A stretch of 47,232 nucleotides of DNA from TMED27 sp037969235 (lineage in GTDB: Bacteria; Pseudomonadota; Alphaproteobacteria; Micavibrionales; Micavibrionaceae). The stretch is taken from the NCBI GenBank assembly GCA_037969235.1, contig JBBKXA010000112.1, positions 1 through 47,232 on the forward strand. Reading direction: 5' to 3'. Position 1 is the first letter of the stretch; every line of letters begins with the position of its first letter. Position numbers and translations under genes: made by a program. The notes beneath the pieces are model-generated. The model was not told the origin of the DNA, made no database searches, and saw only the letters and a program-made list of their open reading frames with translations. This document shows, piece by piece, positions 34,478-41,927 of this stretch.

Positions 34478-35578
34478 TTAATTTATCGCTACGTTTTTTT
34501 CTGGTCGGTCACCTGAATAACCGAGATAGAAATTTGTATGTTCCAATGCAGGGAATACTTCATTTCCGTTATTTACATTTTGTTCAGCCAGGGTAATTAT
34601 GCGCTCCAAATTTGTGCCAAACAATTTTCGCCCCGCGGCAGTTAAAAACGTGCGCTGACATACATCATCCAGAAAATCGATGATATGTGATGGTTTTGAA
34701 GATCTAACGCCTATCTCGTTGTGATAGAGACTCGTTTCGAATTGGGTTACGGTGTAATTTATGCCTGCGGATGTGGCGATATCGGCTTCGTGAAGCATAC
34801 AGGCCAGTAAAGTAAGTTTGGCATCTTTTTCCATCGGTTTTAATTCGGTCGATAGATTTAAAGATGGATGAAGGCGGCGATCTCCTGTGAAGTGAAAACG
34901 ATATGCGGCACACATTTGATTTTTTGAATTTGTTAAATCGCCCAACGGCGTGACGTCGGTCGTTAACAGCATGACTTTAAGAGCATTTAGCTGTGATTTA
35001 TCCATGCCGCATGCTCTTAAATACGACTCAGCATAGGAAAAAGATTGGCGTTCCAGTCGCGATTCTTCATATACGCCTTTAAGTGTATTTCCGCGTCCAT
35101 CATGCCCTAAATCGTGGATACATGCGGCGATAATTAAGGTGGTGATATCATACTCGTTCAGAGTTTTTTCCGTACCTTCATATATTGCATTATGCACCGC
35201 GATCATGCGGATGGATTGCAAAAGCACTTTTTTGAAATGTAAATTATTGTGATAGGGATTATCATTTGTAACATCGCCCAATATTCCTGCCATCATAACA
35301 GTTTGACGAAGATCAGGACTGTTCACGCCAAATTCGTCACAAGCCGTGATACACAACGCCGAAAGAGAGGGAGAGTTATCGGCAATATGCCACATACGTA
35401 AAAGATCTACGAGGTCATTTTGTGTACCTGTTTCAAAGATACAATCATATTTTTTTATGGATTTTAAATCATTGTGTAAAGCATCATCTACATCCGATAT
35501 AGCGGTTAAGATGTCCTTCTGGCTACACCATTGGGGCTTTGCTACTTGTTCAACAATGTTTTTAAATGCTTTAATCAT
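34478..35578 (-). CDS. Class I (eukaryote-type) cyclic-nucleotide phosphodiesterase-like HD protein
   Basis: Protein of 366 residues. Residues 107-114 are NPYHNNLH, and 155-166 HDLGHDGRGNTL satisfies the class I PDE signature H-D-[LIVMFY]-x-H-x-[AG]-x2-[NQ]-x-[LIVMFY]. MLHEADIAT (Asp266) aligns with the HCAD motif of animal PDEs. All expected metal ligands (His114, His155, Asp156, Asp266 by analogy) are present. It would hydrolyse cAMP or cGMP in the cytoplasm. There is no membrane segment; the N-terminal ~100 residues are not recognised. Convergent with gor (10 nt apart). Confidence 0.8.
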   Translation of the reverse strand: MIKAFKNIVEQVAKPQWCSQKDILTAISDVDDALHNDLKSIKKYDCIFETGTQNDLVDLLRMWHIADNSPSLSALCITACDEFGVNSPDLRQTVMMAGILGDVTNDNPYHNNLHFKKVLLQSIRMIAVHNAIYEGTEKTLNEYDITTLIIAACIHDLGHDGRGNTLKGVYEESRLERQSFSYAESYLRACGMDKSQLNALKVMLLTTDVTPLGDLTNSKNQMCAAYRFHFTGDRRLHPSLNLSTELKPMEKDAKLTLLACMLHEADIATSAGINYTVTQFETSLYHNEIGVRSSKPSHIIDFLDDVCQRTFLTAAGRKLFGTNLERIITLAEQNVNNGNEVFPALEHTNFYLGYSGDRPEKNVAIN

Positions 35579-35684
35579 AAAATAATTAACCTACGCTATA
35601 TTTTATTATAACTGTTTTTAAGTAGGTTGTCATAGGCATTCTTATATTTGTGCGTTTGATTGGGTAAAAATGACCTTTAAATCT

Positions 35685-35713
35685 TTGCGAATACTGGCAA
35701 TGTGTTCTATATT
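35685..35713 (+). promoter_or_regulatory. Predicted promoter of the DAHP synthase gene
   Basis: TTGCGA, a 17-nt spacer and TATATT. The start site near 35720 leaves a short leader to the ATG at 35739. Confidence 0.55.
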
Positions 35714-35738
35714 AACGCCTTAGATGGAGCAAAATTTT

Positions 35739-37133
35739 ATGAAACAATCACAATGGACACCTAATAGCTGGCGCGCAAAACCGGTGGAGCAGATGCCTCA
35801 TTACAAAGATCAGGACGCGCTAAAAAATGCGGAAGCAAAACTTAGAGCTCTGCCACCATTGGTTTTCGCGGGAGAAGCGCGTAAGTTGCAAAAAACTCTT
35901 GGACAGGTTGCACAAGGGCAAGGCTTTTTGTTGCAAGGCGGTGATTGCGCCGAAAGCTTTAGCGAATTTAGTGCGAATAAAATTCGTGACACGTTTCAGG
36001 TTTTACTTCAGATGGCTGTGGTTTTGACTTATGGCGGGTCATTGCCTGTTGTAAAAGTCGGACGTATTGCCGGGCAATTTGCGAAGCCACGATCTAGCGA
36101 TAATGAAACACAAGGTGATATTACTTTGCCGAGTTATCGTGGAGACAATATCAATGGCCTTGAATTTACAAGCGAAGCGAGAGATCCTGATCCGCAGCGC
36201 CTTATTCAATCTTATCATCAGGCCTCATCTACATTGAATTTATTGCGGGCTTTTTCAAGTGGTGGTTTTGCGGATTTGAACCGTGTGCATGGATGGAATT
36301 TGGATTTTGTTTCCGATAGCCCGCTTAAGGCGCGATATGAGGATTTGGCCACGCGCATTGATGATGCCTTGAAATTTATGGCCGCGTGTGGCGTGACTGC
36401 CGATAGTGTTCCTGCTATACGACAGACAGATTTTTATACCTCGCATGAAGCGCTTCACTTGAATTACGAAGAAGCGATGGTGCGTGAAGACAGCTTGACT
36501 GGTGATTATTACGATACTTCGGCGCATATGCTTTGGATTGGTGCGCGTACACACCAGCTTGAAAACGGACAGATCGAGTTTGTGCGCGGTATTAAAAACC
36601 CGCTGGGCATGAAATGCTCACCAGAGCTTAAGCCCGATGAATTGCTCCGTTTGCTTGATATGCTCAATCCCGACAATGTTGCGGGGCGGATTACATTGAT
36701 TGCGCGTATGGGGCATGCGCAAGTTGAAGATAAATTATCGCCATTGTTGCGTTCAATTAAATCTGAAGGGCGCCATGTGGTTTGGGCTTGTGATCCTATG
36801 CATGGCAATACATATAAAGCCGATAGCGGATATAAAACCCGCCGTTTCGAACATATTCTGGCGGAAGTGCTCGGGTTCTTTGCTGCGCATAAAACCGAGG
36901 GCACTCACCCAGGAGGCGTACATTTTGAAATGACTGGTGAGAATGTCACTGAATGTGTGGGCGGGGCGCAGGATATAACTGATGAGGATTTATCCAGCCG
37001 TTATCATACCGCTTGTGATCCGCGTTTAAATGCCAACCAAGCGCTGGAATTGGCGTTTTTGGTTGCTGATGAGTTAAAGGCGGCACGTACAACAGACGTA
37101 CAGTTAGCATCCTTAAAAACAGCAACGGCGTAA
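35739..37133 (+). CDS. 3-deoxy-7-phosphoheptulonate synthase, class II
   Basis: First enzyme of the shikimate pathway, joining phosphoenolpyruvate and erythrose-4-phosphate; 464 residues from the ATG at 35739 (GGAG upstream; an ATG at 35724 has none). Class II (plant/actinobacterial and alphaproteobacterial) landmarks are WTPNSWR, LLQGGDCAESF, VKVGRIAGQFAKPRS, LWIGARTHQ, KCSPELKPDELL, ACDPMHGNT and GVHFEMTGENVTECVGG. Cytoplasmic, metal-dependent. It is followed by nadE with a 1-nt gap, so the two are coupled. Confidence 0.94.
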   Translation: MKQSQWTPNSWRAKPVEQMPHYKDQDALKNAEAKLRALPPLVFAGEARKLQKTLGQVAQGQGFLLQGGDCAESFSEFSANKIRDTFQVLLQMAVVLTYGGSLPVVKVGRIAGQFAKPRSSDNETQGDITLPSYRGDNINGLEFTSEARDPDPQRLIQSYHQASSTLNLLRAFSSGGFADLNRVHGWNLDFVSDSPLKARYEDLATRIDDALKFMAACGVTADSVPAIRQTDFYTSHEALHLNYEEAMVREDSLTGDYYDTSAHMLWIGARTHQLENGQIEFVRGIKNPLGMKCSPELKPDELLRLLDMLNPDNVAGRITLIARMGHAQVEDKLSPLLRSIKSEGRHVVWACDPMHGNTYKADSGYKTRRFEHILAEVLGFFAAHKTEGTHPGGVHFEMTGENVTECVGGAQDITDEDLSSRYHTACDPRLNANQALELAFLVADELKAARTTDVQLASLKTATA

Positions 37134-37134
37134 T

Positions 37135-38751
37135 ATGACGCAAGACCTCACTTTCACGCTCGCACAGATTAATCCAACTGTTGGAGATATTTCGGGCAAT
37201 GGTGAGAAAATCCTTAAGATATGGTCTTCGGCGAGCAGTGATCTGGTTATATTCGGGGAGTTGGCTTTGAGCGGTTATCCGCTTGAGGATCTGGTGCTCA
37301 AGCCTTCTTTTGTTAAACACGTACATGGCTATGTTCAGGAGTTAGTAAAACAGTCAGAATCCTTTAAGCCGGCGGCTTTGATCGGGTGTCCATGGATGAT
37401 TAATGGGCAAATTCGCAATGCGTTATTGTTGATTGAACATGGTGAGATCATACATATACAAGCCAAACATCATCTGCCCAGCTATGGGGTATTTGATGAA
37501 GATCGGGTGTTTAAAGCGGGGAACTTACCTGAGCCTGTTATGTTTCACGGGGCTTCACTAGGGCTTATGATTTGCGAGGATATGTGGCACCCTAATGTTG
37601 CGCGTCATCTAGCGTGGCAAGGCGCGGAAATCCTGATCGTTGCTAATGCCAGCCCATTTGAATTGGCGAAAGATAAAACACGTTATCATTACGCGAAAGC
37701 ACGCGCGAAGGAGACAAATCTGCCGTTGATCTACGTTAATCTGGTTGGTGGGCAAGATGAATTGGTGTTTGATGGGCGTTCGTTTGTTATGGATGCGCAA
37801 GGTGACATTGCCCATGTGCTTGAAGGTTTCAAAGAAGATATTCGCGATTATGCACATAAGGCAAAAGGCACATCGGGGTTTTTGAATGATGACGATGAAG
37901 ATGGCGAAGACATCAATTTGCGTAGCGAAAATTGGAATGTTTATAATGCGCTGAGTTTAGGCATTGGCGATTACGTTGACAAAAATAAATTTAAAGGTGT
38001 TTTAATTGGACTTTCTGGGGGCATAGATAGCGCACTCGCGGCTGTTTTAGCGGTTGATGCTCTGGGCGCTGACCGTGTGCATTGCGTGATGATGCCTTCA
38101 CCATTTACATCCCAAGACAGCCTTGATGACGCTGCGGCGTTGGTTGAAAATTTGGGGTGTGCTTATCAAATTATTTCTATTGAGGATGCCATGACGGCCT
38201 TTGAAAAAACACTTCCTGATTTAAAAGACACCGCGCATGAAAATATGCAAAGCCGTATACGCGGATTGATTTTAATGGCGTTGTCCAACTCAACGGGGTA
38301 CATGGTGCTGACCACGGGTAATAAGAGCGAGATGGCCGTGGGATATGCGACATTATACGGCGATATGTGCGGTGGATTTAACGCCTTGAAAGACGTTTAT
38401 AAAACGCAAGTTTATGAGTTATGCAGATGGCGCAATGAACGCGGCGCTATCATTCCTGAACGCATACTCACCAAAGCGCCGAGCGCGGAATTAAAAGACA
38501 ACCAAACCGATCAAGACAGTCTACCCGATTATGCGGTTTTGGATGCAATTTTGGAATATATGATCGAACATGAATTTAGCGTGGATGATATTGTCGCAAA
38601 AAACCATGATCCGGACATAACACTGCGGGTCTGGAATATGCTACAAGCGGCGGAATATAAACGCTTTCAATCCGCGCCGGGCACAAAAATCACAACGCGT
38701 GCTTTTGGTCGTGACCGTCGTTATCCGATGACCAATGGATTTAAGGGATAA
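37135..38751 (+). CDS. nadE: Glutamine-dependent NAD+ synthetase
   Basis: Two-domain enzyme of 538 residues. The N-terminal nitrilase-like glutaminase (1-~250) has catalytic Glu in FGELALSGYP, Lys in KHHLPSYGVFDE and Cys in LMICEDMWHP near 147. The C-terminal amidotransferase domain has the ATP pyrophosphatase loop GLSGGIDSALAAV near 293 and TTGNKSEMAVGYATLYGD. It amidates nicotinic acid adenine dinucleotide to NAD+ using glutamine. It starts 1 nt after the DAHP synthase stop. Confidence 0.95.
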   Translation: MTQDLTFTLAQINPTVGDISGNGEKILKIWSSASSDLVIFGELALSGYPLEDLVLKPSFVKHVHGYVQELVKQSESFKPAALIGCPWMINGQIRNALLLIEHGEIIHIQAKHHLPSYGVFDEDRVFKAGNLPEPVMFHGASLGLMICEDMWHPNVARHLAWQGAEILIVANASPFELAKDKTRYHYAKARAKETNLPLIYVNLVGGQDELVFDGRSFVMDAQGDIAHVLEGFKEDIRDYAHKAKGTSGFLNDDDEDGEDINLRSENWNVYNALSLGIGDYVDKNKFKGVLIGLSGGIDSALAAVLAVDALGADRVHCVMMPSPFTSQDSLDDAAALVENLGCAYQIISIEDAMTAFEKTLPDLKDTAHENMQSRIRGLILMALSNSTGYMVLTTGNKSEMAVGYATLYGDMCGGFNALKDVYKTQVYELCRWRNERGAIIPERILTKAPSAELKDNQTDQDSLPDYAVLDAILEYMIEHEFSVDDIVAKNHDPDITLRVWNMLQAAEYKRFQSAPGTKITTRAFGRDRRYPMTNGFKG

Positions 38752-38771
38752 TCTGGTCTTCATAATAATAC

Positions 38772-38801
38772 TTGGCGATCACGCGCCTTAATGATTATAT
38801 A
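38772..38801 (+). promoter_or_regulatory. Predicted promoter of gltX
   Basis: TTGGCG, an 18-nt spacer and TATATA, about 25 nt before the gltX ATG. Moderate match. Confidence 0.4.
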
Positions 38802-38826
38802 CAATAAATAAAACAAAGAGATTATC

Positions 38827-40173
38827 ATGAGTGTAAAAGTAAGATTTGCCCCCTCCCCGACTGGAATGCTTCATGTCGGCAATTCGCGAACCGCGTTGAT
38901 CACGTGGCTTTTTGCACGAAGTCAGAATGGGCATTTTTTATTGCGCATTGATGATACCGATTTGGAACGCTCGAAATCCGAATATGAAGATGCTATTGAG
39001 GAAAGTTTGCGCTGGCTGGGGCTGGATTGGGATGAAAAAGCCAACCAAAAAGATCGCGTTGATATTTATAACAAAAAAATTGATCAACTTAAAAACGATG
39101 GTTGGATTTATGCGTGTTATGAGACGCCCGAAGAATTGGGGCTAAAGCGCAAATCGCAACTCTCGCGTGGTAAGCCACCGATTTATGATCGTGCAGCGTT
39201 AGAATTAAGCGCGGCAGATATTGCGAAATACGAAGCACAAGGGCGGAAGCCGCATTGGCGTTTTAAGCTCAAGCACGCGCCGATTACATGGAACGATCAT
39301 ATTCGCGGGGCGGTTGAATTTAAGGGGGAGGATTTATCTGATCCTGTGGTTATTCGCGAAACGGGCTTGCCGCTTTATCATTTATGTTCGGTAATTGATG
39401 ATGTGGAGTTTGGGATTACGCATGTGGTACGCGGGGAAGACCATGTTTCCAACACGGCGACTCATGTGCAAATGTTTGAAGCGTTGGGTGCGAAGCCGCC
39501 TGAATTTGCACATATGGCGTTGATTTCGGATAAGGATGGCGGGAAGCTGTCTAAACGTTTGGGATCAATTTCCATCCTCGATCTACGTGATGATGAGGGG
39601 CTGGAGCCTATGGCGATTGTGAGTTTGATGGCGCGTTTGGGCACATCTGATCCTATTGAAGCATTTCATGATATTACGCCGTTAATAGAAGGGTTTGATT
39701 TTTCCAAATTCTCGCGCGGCACTCCTAAATTGGATACTGATGAAATATTGCGTTTGAATGCCCGCATTTTGCAAGAAATTGATTTTGTCGATATTAAGGA
39801 TAAGCTTGTCGCGATGGGGCTTAATGATGTCGATCAAAATTTCTGGGACATTGTGCGCCCGAATCTGGAGCGTTTATCCGATATCAAAGATTGGTGGCAT
39901 GTTGCGCAAGGGCCGGTGGATGTTGTGATTGATGATGAGGATTTTATTGCGCAAGCGGCGAGCTTGCTTCCCCCTGCTCCTTGGGATGAAAGCACTTGGA
40001 GCACATGGACAAAAGCTGTTAAGGATGCGACTGGGCGCAAGGGTAAGGAGTTATTCATGCCGCTACGCCTTGCCATTACAGGCATGAGTCACGGGCCAGA
40101 GCTTAACCAGCTTCTCCTGCTGATCGGGCCCGAAAAGACGCAAGAGCGTTTGAATATGCGCAAAGCGGCTTAG
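38827..40173 (+). CDS. gltX: Glutamyl-tRNA synthetase
   Basis: Class I aminoacyl-tRNA synthetase of 448 residues. The HIGH-type motif APSPTGMLHVGN lies at 8-19 and the KMSKS-type KLSKRLGS near 239, with DDTDLERS and VRGEDHVSNTATH between. No zinc-binding Cys cluster is evident in the mid-domain. Alphaproteobacteria commonly carry two gltX genes, one of which may charge tRNA-Gln for later amidation; which one this is cannot be decided. A trmJ-like gene follows after 14 nt. Confidence 0.94.
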   Translation: MSVKVRFAPSPTGMLHVGNSRTALITWLFARSQNGHFLLRIDDTDLERSKSEYEDAIEESLRWLGLDWDEKANQKDRVDIYNKKIDQLKNDGWIYACYETPEELGLKRKSQLSRGKPPIYDRAALELSAADIAKYEAQGRKPHWRFKLKHAPITWNDHIRGAVEFKGEDLSDPVVIRETGLPLYHLCSVIDDVEFGITHVVRGEDHVSNTATHVQMFEALGAKPPEFAHMALISDKDGGKLSKRLGSISILDLRDDEGLEPMAIVSLMARLGTSDPIEAFHDITPLIEGFDFSKFSRGTPKLDTDEILRLNARILQEIDFVDIKDKLVAMGLNDVDQNFWDIVRPNLERLSDIKDWWHVAQGPVDVVIDDEDFIAQAASLLPPAPWDESTWSTWTKAVKDATGRKGKELFMPLRLAITGMSHGPELNQLLLLIGPEKTQERLNMRKAA

Positions 40174-40187
40174 GTTTAAATTGTTGT

Positions 40188-40919
40188 ATGTTCATTAAAG
40201 ATAATAACAATATTTCCATCATCCTCGCTAACCCGCAGATGGGGGAAAATATTGGGGCGGCGGCGCGGGCGATGTGGAATTTTGGGTATAATGACCTGCG
40301 CATTGTGAACCCACGTGATGGATGGCCAAACCAGCGGGCGATTGATATGTCTGCAGATGCGCTTAACCAAATGCCTCCTGTGCGGGTATTTGAGAGCTTA
40401 TCCAATGCGATTAAGGATTTGCATTTCACGTTCGCGACTACTGCGCGTCCTCGGGACATGGTAAAAAATGTAGTCAGCCCTCGCGCAGCGGCGGCTGATG
40501 CGGCTACTAGAATCGAGCAGAATATTGGCTTTGTCTTTGGCGCGGAGCGTACGGGCTTGACCAATGATGAGATCGCACTATGCAATACCATCATCGAAAT
40601 CCCTACCAATCCTGATTTTTCTTCATTGAATTTGGGGCAAGCGGTATTGTTGATGGCATATGAATTATTTCAAATGCATGGTATTGCGAAAGAAAAAAAT
40701 GTGATTGAGCCTCCTGCTCCGCTCGGCGATTTTGAAAATTTCTTTCAGCGTTTAGAAGGAGAGCTTGAAGATGGCGGCTTTTTCTCCAGCTCCGATTTAC
40801 GCCCCACGGTTGTTCGCAATATCCGCAATATATTTTTGCGCACCCACGCCACCACACAGGAAATTAATACGCTACAAGGGATTGTATCCGCATTAATCGG
40901 GAAGAAAAAACGGAAATAA
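40188..40919 (+). CDS. trmJ: tRNA 2'-O-methyltransferase, TrmJ-like (SPOUT)
   Basis: Protein of 243 residues. The N-terminal SPOUT domain has ILANPQMGENIGAAARAMWNFG at the start, FVFGAERTGLTNDEI near 123 and the knot segment SSLNLGQAVLLMAYEL near 146, which binds S-adenosylmethionine. The C-terminal extension (~165-243) has RNIFLRTHATTQEINTLQGI, typical of TrmJ. The family methylates the ribose at tRNA position 32. No good ribosome site is seen. Convergent with rpsD across a shared terminator. Confidence 0.9.
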   Translation: MFIKDNNNISIILANPQMGENIGAAARAMWNFGYNDLRIVNPRDGWPNQRAIDMSADALNQMPPVRVFESLSNAIKDLHFTFATTARPRDMVKNVVSPRAAAADAATRIEQNIGFVFGAERTGLTNDEIALCNTIIEIPTNPDFSSLNLGQAVLLMAYELFQMHGIAKEKNVIEPPAPLGDFENFFQRLEGELEDGGFFSSSDLRPTVVRNIRNIFLRTHATTQEINTLQGIVSALIGKKKRK

Positions 40920-40947
40920 TCCACTTTGTGTCAGCGACTATAAAAAA

Positions 40948-40970
40948 GAGCCGCTTTATAAGAGCGGCTC
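40948..40970 (-). terminator. Terminator shared by rpsD and the trmJ-like gene
   Basis: Perfect 8-bp stem GAGCCGCT / AGCGGCTC with a 7-nt loop. On the minus strand it ends in TTTTTT, fitting rpsD; on the plus strand a looser T-rich tail follows, so it may serve both genes. Confidence 0.88.
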
Positions 40971-40997
40971 GAATTTCTTGCTTTATTATAAAAGCGA

Positions 40998-41615
40998 TTA
41001 ACGTGAGTAGAACTCGACGATCAAATTTGGCTCCATCTGTACCGGATAAGGCACATCTTCCAATGCAGGAACGCGTAGATACGTGGCTTTCAAAGCTTTG
41101 TGATCGACGTCGATATATTCTGGCACTTCGCGCTCTGGTTGCTGCGTTGCGGAAATAACCATTGGGATGGTTTTACCTTTTTCGCGCACTTCAATCACAT
41201 CACCTGGCTTAACCATGTATGACGGGATGTTTACGATTTTGCCGTTTACGGTCACATGTTTGTGGTTCACAAACTGGCGCGCAGCGAAAACGGTTGGCAC
41301 GAATTGAGCGCGATAAATTACGGCATCCAAGCGGCTTTCTAACAGACCGATCAAGTTTTGACCTGTATCGCCACGCATGCGGTTGGCTTCAGCGAAGTAA
41401 CGGCGGAATTGTTTTTCTCCAATGCTACCGTAATAGCCTTTTAATCTTTGTTTCGCAAAAAGCTGAATCCCGTATTCAGTAGGCTTACTGCGGCGTTCGC
41501 CGTGCATACCGGGGCCTTTTTGGCTGATGTTATATGGTGATTTTGCACGTCCCCAAAGATTGCAATTTAGGCGACGGTCAATTTTGTGTTTCGCTTGTAC
41601 GCGTTTTCCACTCAT
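40998..41615 (-). CDS. rpsD: 30S ribosomal protein S4
   Basis: Protein of 205 residues, full S4 length. It binds 16S rRNA early in 30S assembly and in several bacteria represses its own mRNA. The N-terminal part has KIDRRLNCNLWGR and KGPGMHGERR. The S4 RNA-binding domain runs about 93-160 (RLDAVIYRAQFVPT, VNHKHVTVNGKIVNIPS) and the C-terminus ends LIVEFYSR. AAAGGA lies before the ATG. A strong predicted promoter and a folded leader lie directly upstream (41655-41765), so it is expressed alone. Confidence 0.97.
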   Translation of the reverse strand: MSGKRVQAKHKIDRRLNCNLWGRAKSPYNISQKGPGMHGERRSKPTEYGIQLFAKQRLKGYYGSIGEKQFRRYFAEANRMRGDTGQNLIGLLESRLDAVIYRAQFVPTVFAARQFVNHKHVTVNGKIVNIPSYMVKPGDVIEVREKGKTIPMVISATQQPEREVPEYIDVDHKALKATYLRVPALEDVPYPVQMEPNLIVEFYSR

Positions 41616-41654
41616 GGTTTAAGTCCTTTCTTAGACTGTTTTTTGTTTTTCATG

Positions 41655-41727
41655 TCCCGCCAAACCACATCAGGTTTGAGATTTTGCCTCAACGGGGTGT
41701 ATATTTCACACACCCTCTTTCGCGGGA
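41655..41727 (-). promoter_or_regulatory. Structured 5' leader of rpsD (cloverleaf-like RNA)
   Basis: On the minus strand an outer stem TCCCGC (41727-41722) / GCGGGA (41660-41655) encloses three hairpins: GGGTGTGT / ATACACCC with a 5-nt loop (8 bp, one G-T pair), TTGAG / CTCAA with a 7-nt loop, and ACC / GGT, extendable to AAACC / GGTTT at the expense of the previous stem. The element sits at the very start of the predicted transcript and ends 39 nt before the rpsD ATG. It is not followed by a U-run. An S4-binding autoregulatory site is the natural reading; I do not recognise the fold. Confidence 0.5.
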
Positions 41728-41736
41728 ATAGGCGTA

Positions 41737-41765
41737 TTTATACGCATCATGACTGACCTTGTCAA
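41737..41765 (-). promoter_or_regulatory. Strong predicted promoter of rpsD
   Basis: Consensus -35 TTGACA (41765-41760), a 17-nt spacer and -10 TATAAA (41742-41737) on the minus strand. The start site would be near 41730, immediately before the structured leader. This is the best promoter match in the window. Confidence 0.75.
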
Positions 41766-41821
41766 ACAAATAGTGTTGATTTCTATGCGTTTGGCGAATT
41801 TGAAAAGTAAACCGAGAGGAA

Positions 41822-41898
41822 TGGTGGGCCTGAGAGGACTTGAACCTCTGACCAATCCGTTATGAGCGGACTGCTCTAACCAGCTGAGCTACAGGCCC
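41822..41898 (-). tRNA. tRNA with CAT anticodon, probably tRNA-Ile2 (or elongator Met)
   Basis: Cloverleaf on the minus strand from GGGCCTG to CAGGCCC with discriminator A and an encoded CCA (41822-41824). The anticodon loop CTCATAA gives anticodon CAT. The acceptor stem GGGCCTG and T-loop TTCAAGT resemble isoleucine tRNAs, suggesting C34 is modified to lysidine by TilS to read ATA. Elongator methionine remains possible. It starts 29 nt after the rpoD stop. Confidence 0.9.
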
Positions 41899-41927
41899 TA
41901 TTGATTTTATACTTACAACAGAATGAT

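Noticed and set aside
41655..41727. The rpsD leader as a tRNA gene because of its 73-nt cloverleaf shape
   Set aside because: No T-loop (TTCRA) sequence, no D-loop GG, no correct arm spacing and no CCA on either strand.
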